64,000 nt of DNA from Eoetvoesiella caeni (GTDB taxonomy: Bacteria > Pseudomonadota > Gammaproteobacteria > Burkholderiales > Burkholderiaceae_B), in the NCBI RefSeq assembly GCF_003315175.1, contig NZ_QNRQ01000010.1, positions 1 through 64,000 of the forward strand, written 5' to 3'. This document shows, piece after piece, positions 34,613 to 43,087 of this stretch. Position 1 is the first letter of the stretch. Each line of letters starts with the position of its first letter. The translations under genes were made by a program, and so were the position numbers. Under the pieces are notes generated by a model, which did no database searches, had not been told where the DNA came from, and saw nothing but the letters and a program-made list of their open reading frames with translations.

Positions 34613-34769
34613 CATTCCAGCGAACGCCACTGGAATCCACCTACAGCCAACGTTTTTGAGTCCCCAAATGAGGCATCAAAATACGGGTGGAACAGATGCC
34701 GGATAGTTGCTGGAGCCAGGCGGGAGTCACGACGAGCATTGGCCCTAAGTCGCAACTTGGGAGCTCGAA

Positions 34770-36632
34770 ATGGCACTCTCCGACCTGACCGTCAGGCAAG
34801 CCAAGACGATTGGCAAGATCTACACCCTCACCGACACCTGCGGACTTGGCCTCAGGATTTCAGCCGCTGGCGGAAAATCGTGGCAGCTGCGCTACTACTG
34901 GCTAGGTACGCAAAAACGCATCATACTGGGGCGCTATCCACAGGTCAGTCTCCGTGAAGCGCGCATCCTGCGTGACCAAGCCCTGGCCCTCGTGGCTAAA
35001 GGCATCAATCCTTACGTCGACCGCAAGCAAAAGCAGCACGCGATCAAGCTTGCTTCCAATTACTCCTTCAAGGCCGTCTTCGATGCCTGGTTCACCCATC
35101 GCAGTAAAGAACTGAAGGAAGGCAGGAATACCACTCTCTCGCAGATCAAACGCATCTTCAAAAAGGACGTACTGCCCAGCCTTGAGAAGATGTCGATCTA
35201 CGACATCCGCCGCCCCCAACTCCTGGGCGTCGTAGCAAGAATCGAACAACGGAAGGCTCTCACCACTGCGGAAAAGGTGCGCACTTGGTTGAGACAGCTG
35301 TTCCGCTATGCGCTCGTCACCGTAGAGGGGCTGGAGACCAACCCAGCCACGGATCTGAGCGTGGTGGCTGAACCCAAACTGCCGGTGGCCCACAATCCAT
35401 ATCTACTGCTGCCAGAAATACCGTACTTTCTCCAAAAACTCAGGCAATACAATCCGCGCGGTTGGCAAACCCAGCTCGGGATCAGGCTACTGTTTCTGAC
35501 TGGCGTACGTACTGGCGAGTTACGCCTGGCGACACCAGATCAATTTGATCTGGATCGTGGCCTATGGGTCATTCCCCCTGAAATCGTCAAGCAGCTTCAA
35601 CGCAAATTGCGCAAGGCCAGCAAACACCCGCAAGACATACCGCCCTACATCGTGCCGCTGTCCATCCAGGCCATCGAGATCGTGCGCTACATCTTGGGCG
35701 CTATGCGGCCCACACAACACTACCTGCTGGCACACCGCAGTGACCTCAACAAACGCATTAGCGAAAATACGCTCAATAGCGCCTTGCGTCGGATGGGTTA
35801 CGCGGAGCAGCTGACCGGCCACGGCATCCGAGCCACCCTTTCAACAGCCCTGAACGAGATCGGTTATCCACCAAAATGGGTAGATGGCCAGCTATCCCAT
35901 GCCGATCCAGACAAGGTAAGTTCCGCCTACAACCATGCCAGATATGTGGAACCGCGCCGCCGCATGATGCAAGACTGGGCTGACCGCCTAGACCTGCTCG
36001 AACAGGGCGAAGTGCAAGCCGCGAGCGCACATCTGACCATTCGCATTGACGGAGTGCCAGCGATGGCGGAAACAGGGAACGAGGCTCTCCTACCCATCGG
36101 ACCTATTCCATCCAGCACCCCACCCATAGCCGCTACGCCTATTATCGTGACCACGAACAATGGCGGAAATACATTCCAGCGACTACCGCAGGTGCCGCCG
36201 GCTCCAACTCATACCCCCGAACCGAAAGTCTCCACAATCCAGCGTGAACGTGAGGAAATGCTGGCGATCTATGAGTCACCGAATAATCTGCCGGTTCCAC
36301 TGTTCGGCAGGCTGGCCGGGAAGTCCAAGGATCAGATCAACCGCGAGTTGAAGGCCGGCAAGCTGCTGGCCGTCAGCTTGGGCAACCGGGGACAACGCGT
36401 TCCCGACTGGCAGTTGGTGCCGCTCAAGCACAATCTGGCTCAGACACTCATGAACCTGTGCCCACACGCAGACTCGTGGGATCTGTACCGCATGCTGACG
36501 ACTCCGCTTTCTGACCTGGGCGACCGCGCGGCAATTGATGCGGTCACGCCGACCAACGTGCCCGCCACCATCCAGACCATCCTGGGTGTGTACCTTCATA
36601 CAGCGAAGCCCATCGAGGCCGCTGTCATGTGA
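34770..36632 (+). CDS. int: P4/ICEclc-type tyrosine recombinase (integrase)
   Basis: A 620-aa integrase. Residues 1-90 form the DUF4102 arm-binding domain (LTDTCGLGLRI...LGRYPQVSLREARILRDQA). The catalytic set is visible: Arg247 (TGVRTGELR), His351 and Arg354 (TGHGIRATLS), His377 (LSHADP) and Tyr387 (SSAYNHARY). Unlike the 400-aa P4 integrase it has a 210-aa C-terminal extension, as in ICEclc IntB13-type enzymes. Start MALSDLTVRQAK follows a GGGAGCTCGAA site. It should act on the att core at 34527. Confidence 0.93.
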   Translation: MALSDLTVRQAKTIGKIYTLTDTCGLGLRISAAGGKSWQLRYYWLGTQKRIILGRYPQVSLREARILRDQALALVAKGINPYVDRKQKQHAIKLASNYSFKAVFDAWFTHRSKELKEGRNTTLSQIKRIFKKDVLPSLEKMSIYDIRRPQLLGVVARIEQRKALTTAEKVRTWLRQLFRYALVTVEGLETNPATDLSVVAEPKLPVAHNPYLLLPEIPYFLQKLRQYNPRGWQTQLGIRLLFLTGVRTGELRLATPDQFDLDRGLWVIPPEIVKQLQRKLRKASKHPQDIPPYIVPLSIQAIEIVRYILGAMRPTQHYLLAHRSDLNKRISENTLNSALRRMGYAEQLTGHGIRATLSTALNEIGYPPKWVDGQLSHADPDKVSSAYNHARYVEPRRRMMQDWADRLDLLEQGEVQAASAHLTIRIDGVPAMAETGNEALLPIGPIPSSTPPIAATPIIVTTNNGGNTFQRLPQVPPAPTHTPEPKVSTIQREREEMLAIYESPNNLPVPLFGRLAGKSKDQINRELKAGKLLAVSLGNRGQRVPDWQLVPLKHNLAQTLMNLCPHADSWDLYRMLTTPLSDLGDRAAIDAVTPTNVPATIQTILGVYLHTAKPIEAAVM

Positions 36633-36808
36633 CCTATGCACGGAGAGCCATGCGGAGCAGTCGGCGGGAGGATACCGTAGCGCTAACCACGGTATTTGCC
36701 TTTACCTCTCCTGAGCAAAGTGGCCCCGCGCGGTTCCCGGCATTGTACTCCTGCCTGCACGATCAACTTTCGCGCCAGCCGCATCCTGGAGGTTGCTATA
36801 CTTCGCAC

Positions 36809-36884
36809 AAGGAGATGGCATACCTCCACCCCAGATGCAAGGTCTGGGAAAACTGCACTTCCAAGATGCTGATGATGCCTGCAG
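36809..36884 (+). promoter_or_regulatory. Fluoride riboswitch 1 (GTPase operon)
   Basis: P1 hairpin GGAGATGGCATACCTCC, an extra inserted hairpin (CCCCAGA/TCTGGG), P3 (GCA/TGC) and the signature GCTGATGATGCC. The P1-loop GGCAT can pair with ATGCC (pseudoknot). An extended -10 (TGC-TATACT, 36794-36802) places the RNA start at the 5' edge. GCCTGC (36877) can instead pair with GCAGGC (36903), a competing hairpin. It lies in the 433-nt gap after int. Confidence 0.85.
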
Positions 36885-37065
36885 ATCCTGATCAAGGACG
36901 TTGCAGGCCGTCGCCCGCCGCGCCCGCTGATCTGTGTACTCCACTTGCAGGTCGCGTAGATGCATACGGAAAAAATCTTCTGGTCAACCGAGACCAGGTG
37001 CCTTCGCCTTTCATGTGGGCGTCGTGCATCTATCGGACATCACGAGCAGAGCGGGTGTGGCGGCG

Positions 37066-39027
37066 ATGCATGACCATGTACCGGCTTCACGCCATGACCA
37101 GTTGGACGGCGGTACCGGGCAGCGTCTGCTGTCCACGTTGATGCAGCTGGATGATCACCTTGGCCGACTGACGTATCTCCTGGCTCTACAGTCGCAGAAG
37201 TCGCCCCTGCAGACGTGGTATGCAGATATTACGCCCCTTCAGCAGCGCAGGCTGGCGCAAGATATCCAACGTCTGCATGGTGCCATGAGCGATATCCTTG
37301 GCCGCCACGGACTAGCCATTCCGCCTCCTTCAGGAAGCGTTCTACAGGCGTGCTGTGAAGCCGTACACCAGGCAGTAGCCGCGGTGGAAGCACTAACGCC
37401 CGGGAGTCAGGCCGCAAGAGTTCGATCGTCTGATGATACTGAGGCGGAATTACGCCGCATTATTGCGCACTTGCTAGCACCGCTGGACGAGATGCTGCGC
37501 CCGTTGGAACAGCACGACGCAAACTTCCACTCGGATGACCGCAATCTCGAATACCTATTCAGTATCGCGCGAGCACACGGCCTGTCCGACTTTTATGCAC
37601 CCTTGACGGCTCTTGCTGATCACGAGTCGGCACCTGGCCTGGTCATCGCCATGCTCGGCTTGTCCAACGCGGGCAAGTCTTCGCTGATCAACCGCCTGGT
37701 CGGGGTGCAACTGCTGCCGGTGGGTGTGATGCCCACCAGTGTCGTTCCCGTTCATATCTCCTATGGGGCCCGCGCTTGCGGAGTGGTGCGTCTGTCTAAT
37801 TCCGTGTCGGAGCCGGTCATGCCAGGCAGGCTGGCGGCATTCGCATCCGATCGCTACAACCCCGGCAATGAGAAGCTGGTGGAGCGGCTGTCCTTCGAGC
37901 TGCCGTCGCAGCACCTTGCCGACGGCATCGTTCTGATTGATTCGCCGCCCTGGGCACCTGGAATGGATCCTCCCTTGTGCGACGTCGCACTGGTGGTAAT
38001 TGACGCCACCGGGCCGCTGACCATGAGCGAGATCCCATTGGTAGACGCATTGACTGAGCAGGGCTCCCAGGCGATCGTGCTACTGAACAAAGCTGACCGA
38101 CTGACCGACCAGCAGCGCTGGGACATTCTTGGCTATGTCCTGGAGCATCTTGGAACGCGGCACGAGCAGCAGCCTACGGTTTTCCTGACCAGTGCTGGCG
38201 ATGAGGACTCCGCGCTTTGGCACGATTGGCTGCAGCGAGGATTTGCCCCCTGCCTCGAGCGCCGCGAGGCGCTGCGGCAGACATCACTCCATACCAAGAG
38301 AGCACATCTGTCGAGGGCCATGGCCCTCCGCTTGGCGCGACTCAACCGCACGGACTCCAGCCCCAACACAGAGACATCGCATGAAAACGAGGCCATCTTG
38401 CTGGCGCAGCGCGAAGGTCTCGATCTACTCGCCACTGCATCACAATCAATGGGTGATTGCGACCTGGAAGCACACATACAAGCCGCTCGCATCATCCGCC
38501 AAGTGGTGAATAACGCTGCAGAGCTGGCATGGAGCAGTGGAGAGACCACGCTTGAGCTCGCACCGATGTTTGCAGCATCTGCTGAAGCGCGCATGACGAG
38601 CGTGTGCCATGAAGTTATGAGAGAACTGGAGCTTCTCGCCCTGCAATGTAGCGACTTGCTGGCACGAACTCCGGGCCCCCAGTTCCGCTGGCATGTGGCA
38701 GACCTGGATACGGCGCCGACCTTCGATCCGGGGAACTTGCCACAGACTGAAGCTATTGCTCGTCCTTGGTCAGCAAGCCTGGGACCATGGGCGTTTCGGT
38801 GGCACCTGCGATGGTCCTTGTCTCGCGATCAGCGCCTACTCATTGGGCTGGAGGCGGCACTGGGCGAGGATCTGAAGCAGCTCCAAGACTGGCGCCAACG
38901 GGCACTGGTGGATTTGTCCAACGCCTTTTCCCAAGCCTGCGCCGGCCGTTGCGAGGGAGCGGCACGGATCGGCATTGATCTGGCTGGCCTCCAGGCGCGT
39001 TATCACTCGATTGCAAGCAATGCCTGA
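37066..39027 (+). CDS. Dynamin/Era-like GTPase, fluoride-riboswitch controlled
   Basis: A 653-aa protein. G1 is GLSNAGKSS at about 198-206, G2 is the MPTSVVP region near 223, G3 is degenerate (VLIDSPPW near 285, DSPP instead of DxxG) and G4 is LLNKADRL near 331. About 190 helical residues precede and 270 helical residues follow the G domain, without clear membrane spans, the layout of dynamin-like or 'GTPase with helical arms' proteins. The start is uncertain: MHDHVPASRHDQ is used; an upstream in-frame Met at 36934 overlaps the riboswitch's expression platform. The stop overlaps the next gene by 8 nt. Role in fluoride response unknown. Confidence 0.75.
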   Translation: MHDHVPASRHDQLDGGTGQRLLSTLMQLDDHLGRLTYLLALQSQKSPLQTWYADITPLQQRRLAQDIQRLHGAMSDILGRHGLAIPPPSGSVLQACCEAVHQAVAAVEALTPGSQAARVRSSDDTEAELRRIIAHLLAPLDEMLRPLEQHDANFHSDDRNLEYLFSIARAHGLSDFYAPLTALADHESAPGLVIAMLGLSNAGKSSLINRLVGVQLLPVGVMPTSVVPVHISYGARACGVVRLSNSVSEPVMPGRLAAFASDRYNPGNEKLVERLSFELPSQHLADGIVLIDSPPWAPGMDPPLCDVALVVIDATGPLTMSEIPLVDALTEQGSQAIVLLNKADRLTDQQRWDILGYVLEHLGTRHEQQPTVFLTSAGDEDSALWHDWLQRGFAPCLERREALRQTSLHTKRAHLSRAMALRLARLNRTDSSPNTETSHENEAILLAQREGLDLLATASQSMGDCDLEAHIQAARIIRQVVNNAAELAWSSGETTLELAPMFAASAEARMTSVCHEVMRELELLALQCSDLLARTPGPQFRWHVADLDTAPTFDPGNLPQTEAIARPWSASLGPWAFRWHLRWSLSRDQRLLIGLEAALGEDLKQLQDWRQRALVDLSNAFSQACAGRCEGAARIGIDLAGLQARYHSIASNA

Positions 39028-40381
39028 AGGACTGCCGGTACACCATCGTGCGGTGAATGTAGACGGAAGCGTGCTGGAAACGCTTTGGCCTTCGGCAAAC
39101 CCTCACTGTCCAGCTTGCATTGCGGCGCAAGGTGCTGGCGCACACTATTTCGACAAGGTCTTTGCCCCAAACGCACCGACCGCCACAATCGCAAAATTGA
39201 TCTCTGAAGATCTGGGGTTTTGCAGCCGACATGGCCGTGTATTGGCGGCGGATGCGAAGCACGCGAAGGCCGTCGCACAGAGTTTTCGCGCAGCTACCGA
39301 AAGGATACTGCCGCTGCTTCACCAGTCGGTAACCGACGAACGCTGCGAGCGCCTGTTCTTTCGCTCTGCCCGCCGCTGCCCGGCTTGCTCGGCGGAAGAA
39401 GCCGCAGCGGCCAAGGCATTGACACCTATCCGCAAGCGGTGGATGCAGACGATGGAGCCCCTCGGCACAGTAGCACTGCTATGCGAACCGCACTTCCAGA
39501 TGTTTACTGCGCAGCTGCCGGTAGAACCGCGTGGACATGCCATTCGGCAGTACCTTGATGTACTGGCGATAGCCAATCAGGATATGGAACGCGCGCCGGA
39601 TGCGGGATTGCCTCGCGCTCTAGCCCTCCTGGGCTATGCCTCCGTCCCGCATCAGACGGACGCGCTCCAGCGCGTCAACGGCGGTGATGCTCACATGCCG
39701 ATTGAGGATATCCTGGACAATCCGGATGTTTGTCCGATCTGCGAAGCGATGGGCGCGGCGCACACCCACTGGCTGGAAGGGCTTCGGTGGGCGGTCGAGA
39801 ACGAGGCGGCGGGATGCTTGTGGCTATTCGCACCATGCTGCAAACACCATGTGTTCGACGCGAGTCAACTAGGGCGACCCGATTGGCTCGCACGCATTGC
39901 AGCCCTTGCGCTTTCGGGAATGGCTGAGCAGTCGCGCCAGCAACTGGCGAACATCATCCGCATATTGGCCCTTGCGGATCAGCCCCGGCCAAGCTGGTAC
40001 AAACCGCGCCACCGACGCCGCAAGGCCTCAAACTCAACCGGGTTGCATCTCGCCAAGGACAAGCGTTTTGTCTTACGTTGTCAAGGGTGCGAGGCAGAGG
40101 CCGTCGCCCTGGAGCAAGCTTCGGCGGCCTTCCTCGACCTGATGCACCATACACGCTACCGCAACCTGTTGGCGCATGGATATGGCCTATGCCTGGATCA
40201 TCTGGTGCACGTCCTGCCGGTCGCATCGCCCAACCTGATTCGACCGTTCCTGGGCCAACTACACACGAATCGACTGGAGGCTTTGCGTAATGCTCTGGCG
40301 GATCCATCCGGCGCCCCTGGCCGCGAACGTGATGCCGTGCGGCGTTTCCGGGGTTGGTCCGTTGCCCATCAGCACGCATGA
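39020..40381 (+). CDS. CxxC/CxxH-repeat protein, partner of the GTPase (453 aa)
   Basis: I do not recognise a named family with certainty. The protein has at least three repeats of a CPxC...CxxH type: CPACIAAQ with CSRHGRVL; CPACSAEE with LLCEPHFQ; CPICEAMG with CCKHHVF; then CQGCEAEA with LCLDHLVH. Spacing within each repeat is about 55-100 residues, resembling DUF6062-like zinc-binding helical proteins. No membrane segment. It overlaps the GTPase gene by 8 nt, so the pair is co-translated and probably works as a unit. No catalytic motif. Confidence 0.75.
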   Translation: MPEGLPVHHRAVNVDGSVLETLWPSANPHCPACIAAQGAGAHYFDKVFAPNAPTATIAKLISEDLGFCSRHGRVLAADAKHAKAVAQSFRAATERILPLLHQSVTDERCERLFFRSARRCPACSAEEAAAAKALTPIRKRWMQTMEPLGTVALLCEPHFQMFTAQLPVEPRGHAIRQYLDVLAIANQDMERAPDAGLPRALALLGYASVPHQTDALQRVNGGDAHMPIEDILDNPDVCPICEAMGAAHTHWLEGLRWAVENEAAGCLWLFAPCCKHHVFDASQLGRPDWLARIAALALSGMAEQSRQQLANIIRILALADQPRPSWYKPRHRRRKASNSTGLHLAKDKRFVLRCQGCEAEAVALEQASAAFLDLMHHTRYRNLLAHGYGLCLDHLVHVLPVASPNLIRPFLGQLHTNRLEALRNALADPSGAPGRERDAVRRFRGWSVAHQHA

Positions 40382-40435
40382 ATAAAAGACATGCCGACAG
40401 CGATGAATACGTTTTGTGCAAGCTACAATGATCCA

Positions 40436-40506
40436 TAGGAGATGGCATTCCTCCGCTCTTGGCGCCATACCAAGGGAAATCGCCGGCCGGCTGATGATGC
40501 CTACAG
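40436..40506 (+). promoter_or_regulatory. Fluoride riboswitch 2 (cfa)
   Basis: P1 GGAGATGGCATTCCTCC, an inserted hairpin (CTTGG/CCAAG), AAATCGCC, P3 (GCC/GGC) and GGCTGATGATGCCTACA. The loop GGCAT pairs with ATGCC. A -10-like TACAAT lies at 40424. CTACA (40501) may pair with TGTAG (40524). The rest of the 308-nt gap up to cfa holds no gene. Confidence 0.9.
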
Positions 40507-40689
40507 ACCTGATGATCCGGGTGTGTAGCGCTGTCATGACAAGGTGCAACGTCTCTCGCATACCAGTCAACGCCACCGAATGCAGCTCGGGCACGTTAGC
40601 TGGCGAACTTGCGAGTGCAGTGCCAGGCGGTCTCTCTGCTTCCGGATCTTCCAACACACCGTAACCGGTTGTATTGCAAGAGGATTGCC

Positions 40690-41949
40690 ATGGGTTCATC
40701 TATCTCTTCTTCGTCTATTGTCGAGGCACTGCGCCCGCTTGTTGTAGATTGCGGCTCGACGCTGAATTTGCAGTTCTGGGACGGCCGCAGTGAAACTTTA
40801 GGCAGCGGCACTGCTGCCGTCACGTTGCACTTCCCCACGCCAAGCGCGGCACTGAGGCTGATTCCGCCCGATCTCGGAGCGCTCGCTCAAGCCTATATCC
40901 AAGGCGACATAGACGTTGAAGGGCCAGCACAGGATGTTGTTCGCACGGCGATCAAACTCGCAAGCGCGAGCAGCACAAAGCAGCGTGTCATCAGCCGCAT
41001 TATCGGCTGGCGCGTCCGGCGACATACCCCGGACAGCGACAAGAGGGCTATTGCCCACCATTACGACGTCTCCAACGAGTTCTATCGTCTGTGGCTCGAT
41101 AAGCAGATGGTCTATTCCTGCGCCTACTTTCCGACGGGCTCGGAAACCCTAGAGCAGGCCGAGGAAGCTAAGCTCGATCTCATCTGCCGCAAATTGCAAT
41201 TAAAGCCTGGCGATCGCTTCCTCGACATCGGATGTGGCTGGGGGGCATTACTGCTGTGGGCGCAGCGCCACTACGGCGTAAAAGCCACTGGCGTGACCCT
41301 CAGTGAGCGGCAGTTCGAGTATGTGCGCGAGCGTGTACGCGAACTAGGCCTGGAAGATTCGATCGATGTACGCCTACAGGACTATCGCCACATCCCGGGT
41401 GAAGGCATATTCGACAAGATCGCGTCAGTGGGCATGTTCGAGCACGTCGGTGTCCAAAATCTGCCCGTGTACTTCGGCACCATCCAGCGCCTGCTAGCCG
41501 ATGACGGCCTTGTGCTGAACCATGGTATCGCCACGCGCGCGGGGGATGAATCTGTGCGGGATAGCGCCAGTGAATTCATCGACCATTTCGTATTTCCCGA
41601 CGGAGAACTACCCACGATAGCCCAGGCCGTTGAGGCAATGGAGTCTCAGCAGCTTGAGGTGTTCGACGTCGAGGGCTTGCGCCCGCACTACGCTCGAACG
41701 CTGGCGCACTGGGTGGAGCGCCTTGAAGCAAACCGCGATGAAGCCATCAGGTTGGTCGGAGAACAGACCTACCGCGTCTGGCGAATCTACATGGCCGGCA
41801 GCGCCCAGGCGTTCGAACTCGGCTGGATCTCAGTTCACCAGCTGTTGGCCGCCAAGCGCACGGTCAGAGGGTTTTCACCTCAGCGCTGGGGCCGTAGCCA
41901 TATGCTCCCTGCTGCCACCGATGCCCTTCAGCATGAGCGGCATGCATGA
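40690..41949 (+). CDS. cfa: Cyclopropane-fatty-acyl-phospholipid synthase
   Basis: A 419-aa SAM-dependent synthase. SAM motif I is FLDIGCGWG at about 177-185; AIAHHYDVSNEFYRLWLDKQMVYSCAYF near 120-147 and the C-terminal ETYRVWRIYMAGSAQAF-like segment are typical of Cfa. It methylenates unsaturated acyl chains of membrane phospholipids at the inner membrane face. The start MGSSISSSSI follows an AGAGGATTGCC site. Under riboswitch 2, it would be made when fluoride is high; a less proton/HF-permeable membrane is a plausible benefit (inference). Confidence 0.92.
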   Translation: MGSSISSSSIVEALRPLVVDCGSTLNLQFWDGRSETLGSGTAAVTLHFPTPSAALRLIPPDLGALAQAYIQGDIDVEGPAQDVVRTAIKLASASSTKQRVISRIIGWRVRRHTPDSDKRAIAHHYDVSNEFYRLWLDKQMVYSCAYFPTGSETLEQAEEAKLDLICRKLQLKPGDRFLDIGCGWGALLLWAQRHYGVKATGVTLSERQFEYVRERVRELGLEDSIDVRLQDYRHIPGEGIFDKIASVGMFEHVGVQNLPVYFGTIQRLLADDGLVLNHGIATRAGDESVRDSASEFIDHFVFPDGELPTIAQAVEAMESQQLEVFDVEGLRPHYARTLAHWVERLEANRDEAIRLVGEQTYRVWRIYMAGSAQAFELGWISVHQLLAAKRTVRGFSPQRWGRSHMLPAATDALQHERHA

Positions 41950-41957
41950 CAAAGCAC

Positions 41958-41978
41958 GCCACCACACTGAGTGGTGGC
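41958..41978 (+). terminator. Hairpin after cfa
   Basis: GCCACCAC-ACTGA-GTGGTGGC directly downstream of the cfa stop. No T-run follows, so its role as a terminator is uncertain. Confidence 0.45.
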
Positions 41979-42177
41979 GGCCAACCAACGGCGGCACTTC
42001 ACCGGCACCCGATCTTGAGATGGATACCTTGCACGCACCTTCTTAAGTGGCGCGGGCCGGCGCGCATAGGAAGGGGATGGCGTAGTGGGCCTTGAGAGCC
42101 CCCTGCGCTGCCCATTCCTCAGATGCAGCCATGGCTGCGGAAAAATACCCCGAGCCCGTACAAAGTGCGAGGGATAC

Positions 42178-42804
42178 TCAGGAGGTAAATCGTCGCTTAT
42201 TCAACACAGTGGTATCAGGTCGTAACTCGTAGACGAGCAGCTCACCAGTGGCTATCTCAGTGCTGATAATGGCCTCGGGCGACAGCTGATCCAGAACCAT
42301 CACCAAAGCGCGCAGGCTGTTGCCGTGGGCCACGATCAGTGAAGCGTCATTGCGCATGACCGCCGGCAGGATCCTCTGGAGATAGAACGGCAGGACACGG
42401 GCAGCGGTATCCCGCAGGCTTTCACCCCCGGGCGGCGCCTCATCATAGCTGCGACGCCACCGTTGAACCTGTGACTCACCCCAGTGCGCACATGCCTGAT
42501 CTTTATTCAGCCCCGTCAACTCGCCGTAATCACGCTCATCGAGCGCCGCATCCGAGGTAATCGGTAAGTTAGGACGGCCAAGATCGTATGCAACACGCTC
42601 AGCCGTCTCGCGGGTGCGTATCAATGCCGAGCAAAAGATCCAATCGATGGGCAGCCCGATGTTGCGTAGGCGCACGGCGACTGCCGAGGCTTCAGCCAGG
42701 CCCCGAGCGGTCAGCGCCGGATCGCGCCAGCCGGTGAATCGGTTGTCAGCGTTGTATTGGCTTTGTCCGTGGCGGACGAGTGCAAGGTAGCGCCCCATAC
42801 TCAT
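42178..42804 (-). CDS. gpmA: 2,3-bisphosphoglycerate-dependent phosphoglycerate mutase
   Basis: A 208-aa enzyme with the phosphohistidine motif LVRHGQSQYN near residue 9, the ERDYGELTGLNK segment near 92, PPGGESLRDTAARV near 120 and the second catalytic histidine in IVAHGNSLRAL near 158. The start MSMGRYLAL is supported by GGAGATGGCGCA; the longer upstream reading frame overlaps another small ORF. It interconverts 3- and 2-phosphoglycerate just before enolase, the main fluoride-sensitive step. No fluoride riboswitch is visible upstream. Confidence 0.9.
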   Translation of the reverse strand: MSMGRYLALVRHGQSQYNADNRFTGWRDPALTARGLAEASAVAVRLRNIGLPIDWIFCSALIRTRETAERVAYDLGRPNLPITSDAALDERDYGELTGLNKDQACAHWGESQVQRWRRSYDEAPPGGESLRDTAARVLPFYLQRILPAVMRNDASLIVAHGNSLRALVMVLDQLSPEAIISTEIATGELLVYELRPDTTVLNKRRFTS

Positions 42805-42823
42805 TGCGCCATCTCCATACGCA

Positions 42824-42976
42824 TTAATGATGATCCCAATAGCCAGTATGACGAAGCAGGCGACTAACCTCTCCAACCACCCAACCACAGCAGGCATCGG
42901 CCAGCACCCAAGGCACGACAATGAGTATGGCCCCCAGCCCCTCCAGCAATACCGCTTTGAAGCAGTCACGTCCCAT
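42824..42976 (-). CDS. Small membrane ORF upstream of gpmA (50 aa)
   Basis: MGRDCFKAVLLEGLGAILIVVPWVLADACCG... ends ...GYWDHH and has one clear transmembrane stretch. Its start overlaps the stop of the remnant at 42966-43061. It could be a genuine small membrane protein co-transcribed with gpmA or the tail of a lost membrane protein. Confidence 0.4.
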   Translation of the reverse strand: MGRDCFKAVLLEGLGAILIVVPWVLADACCGWVVGEVSRLLRHTGYWDHH

Positions 42977-43061
42977 AGTCGTAGCCAATCTCGGCTTTGA
43001 TCTCGCTAATAGCCAAACCCCTCATACAGCTGTAGGTCTCGTAATTTCCACCAAGAAAGCC
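42966..43061 (-). pseudogene. Probable C-terminal remnant of a coding sequence
   Basis: An open stretch of 31 codons, GFLGGNYETYSCMRGLAISE onward to KAEIGYDYGT and a stop, with protein-like composition but no room for an N-terminus: an in-frame stop precedes it and the LysR gene ends just upstream. Looks like the tail of a gene truncated by recombination. Identity not recognised. Confidence 0.3.
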
Positions 43062-43087
43062 CTAATCAGGACTGTCCCTCGCAGAAC

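Noticed and set aside
42804-43080. Fluoride riboswitch before gpmA
   Set aside because: No P1 hairpin with the ATGG/GATG core and no CTGATGATGCC or TGACTCC strand can be found; GGAGATGG at the ribosome site is a chance partial match.
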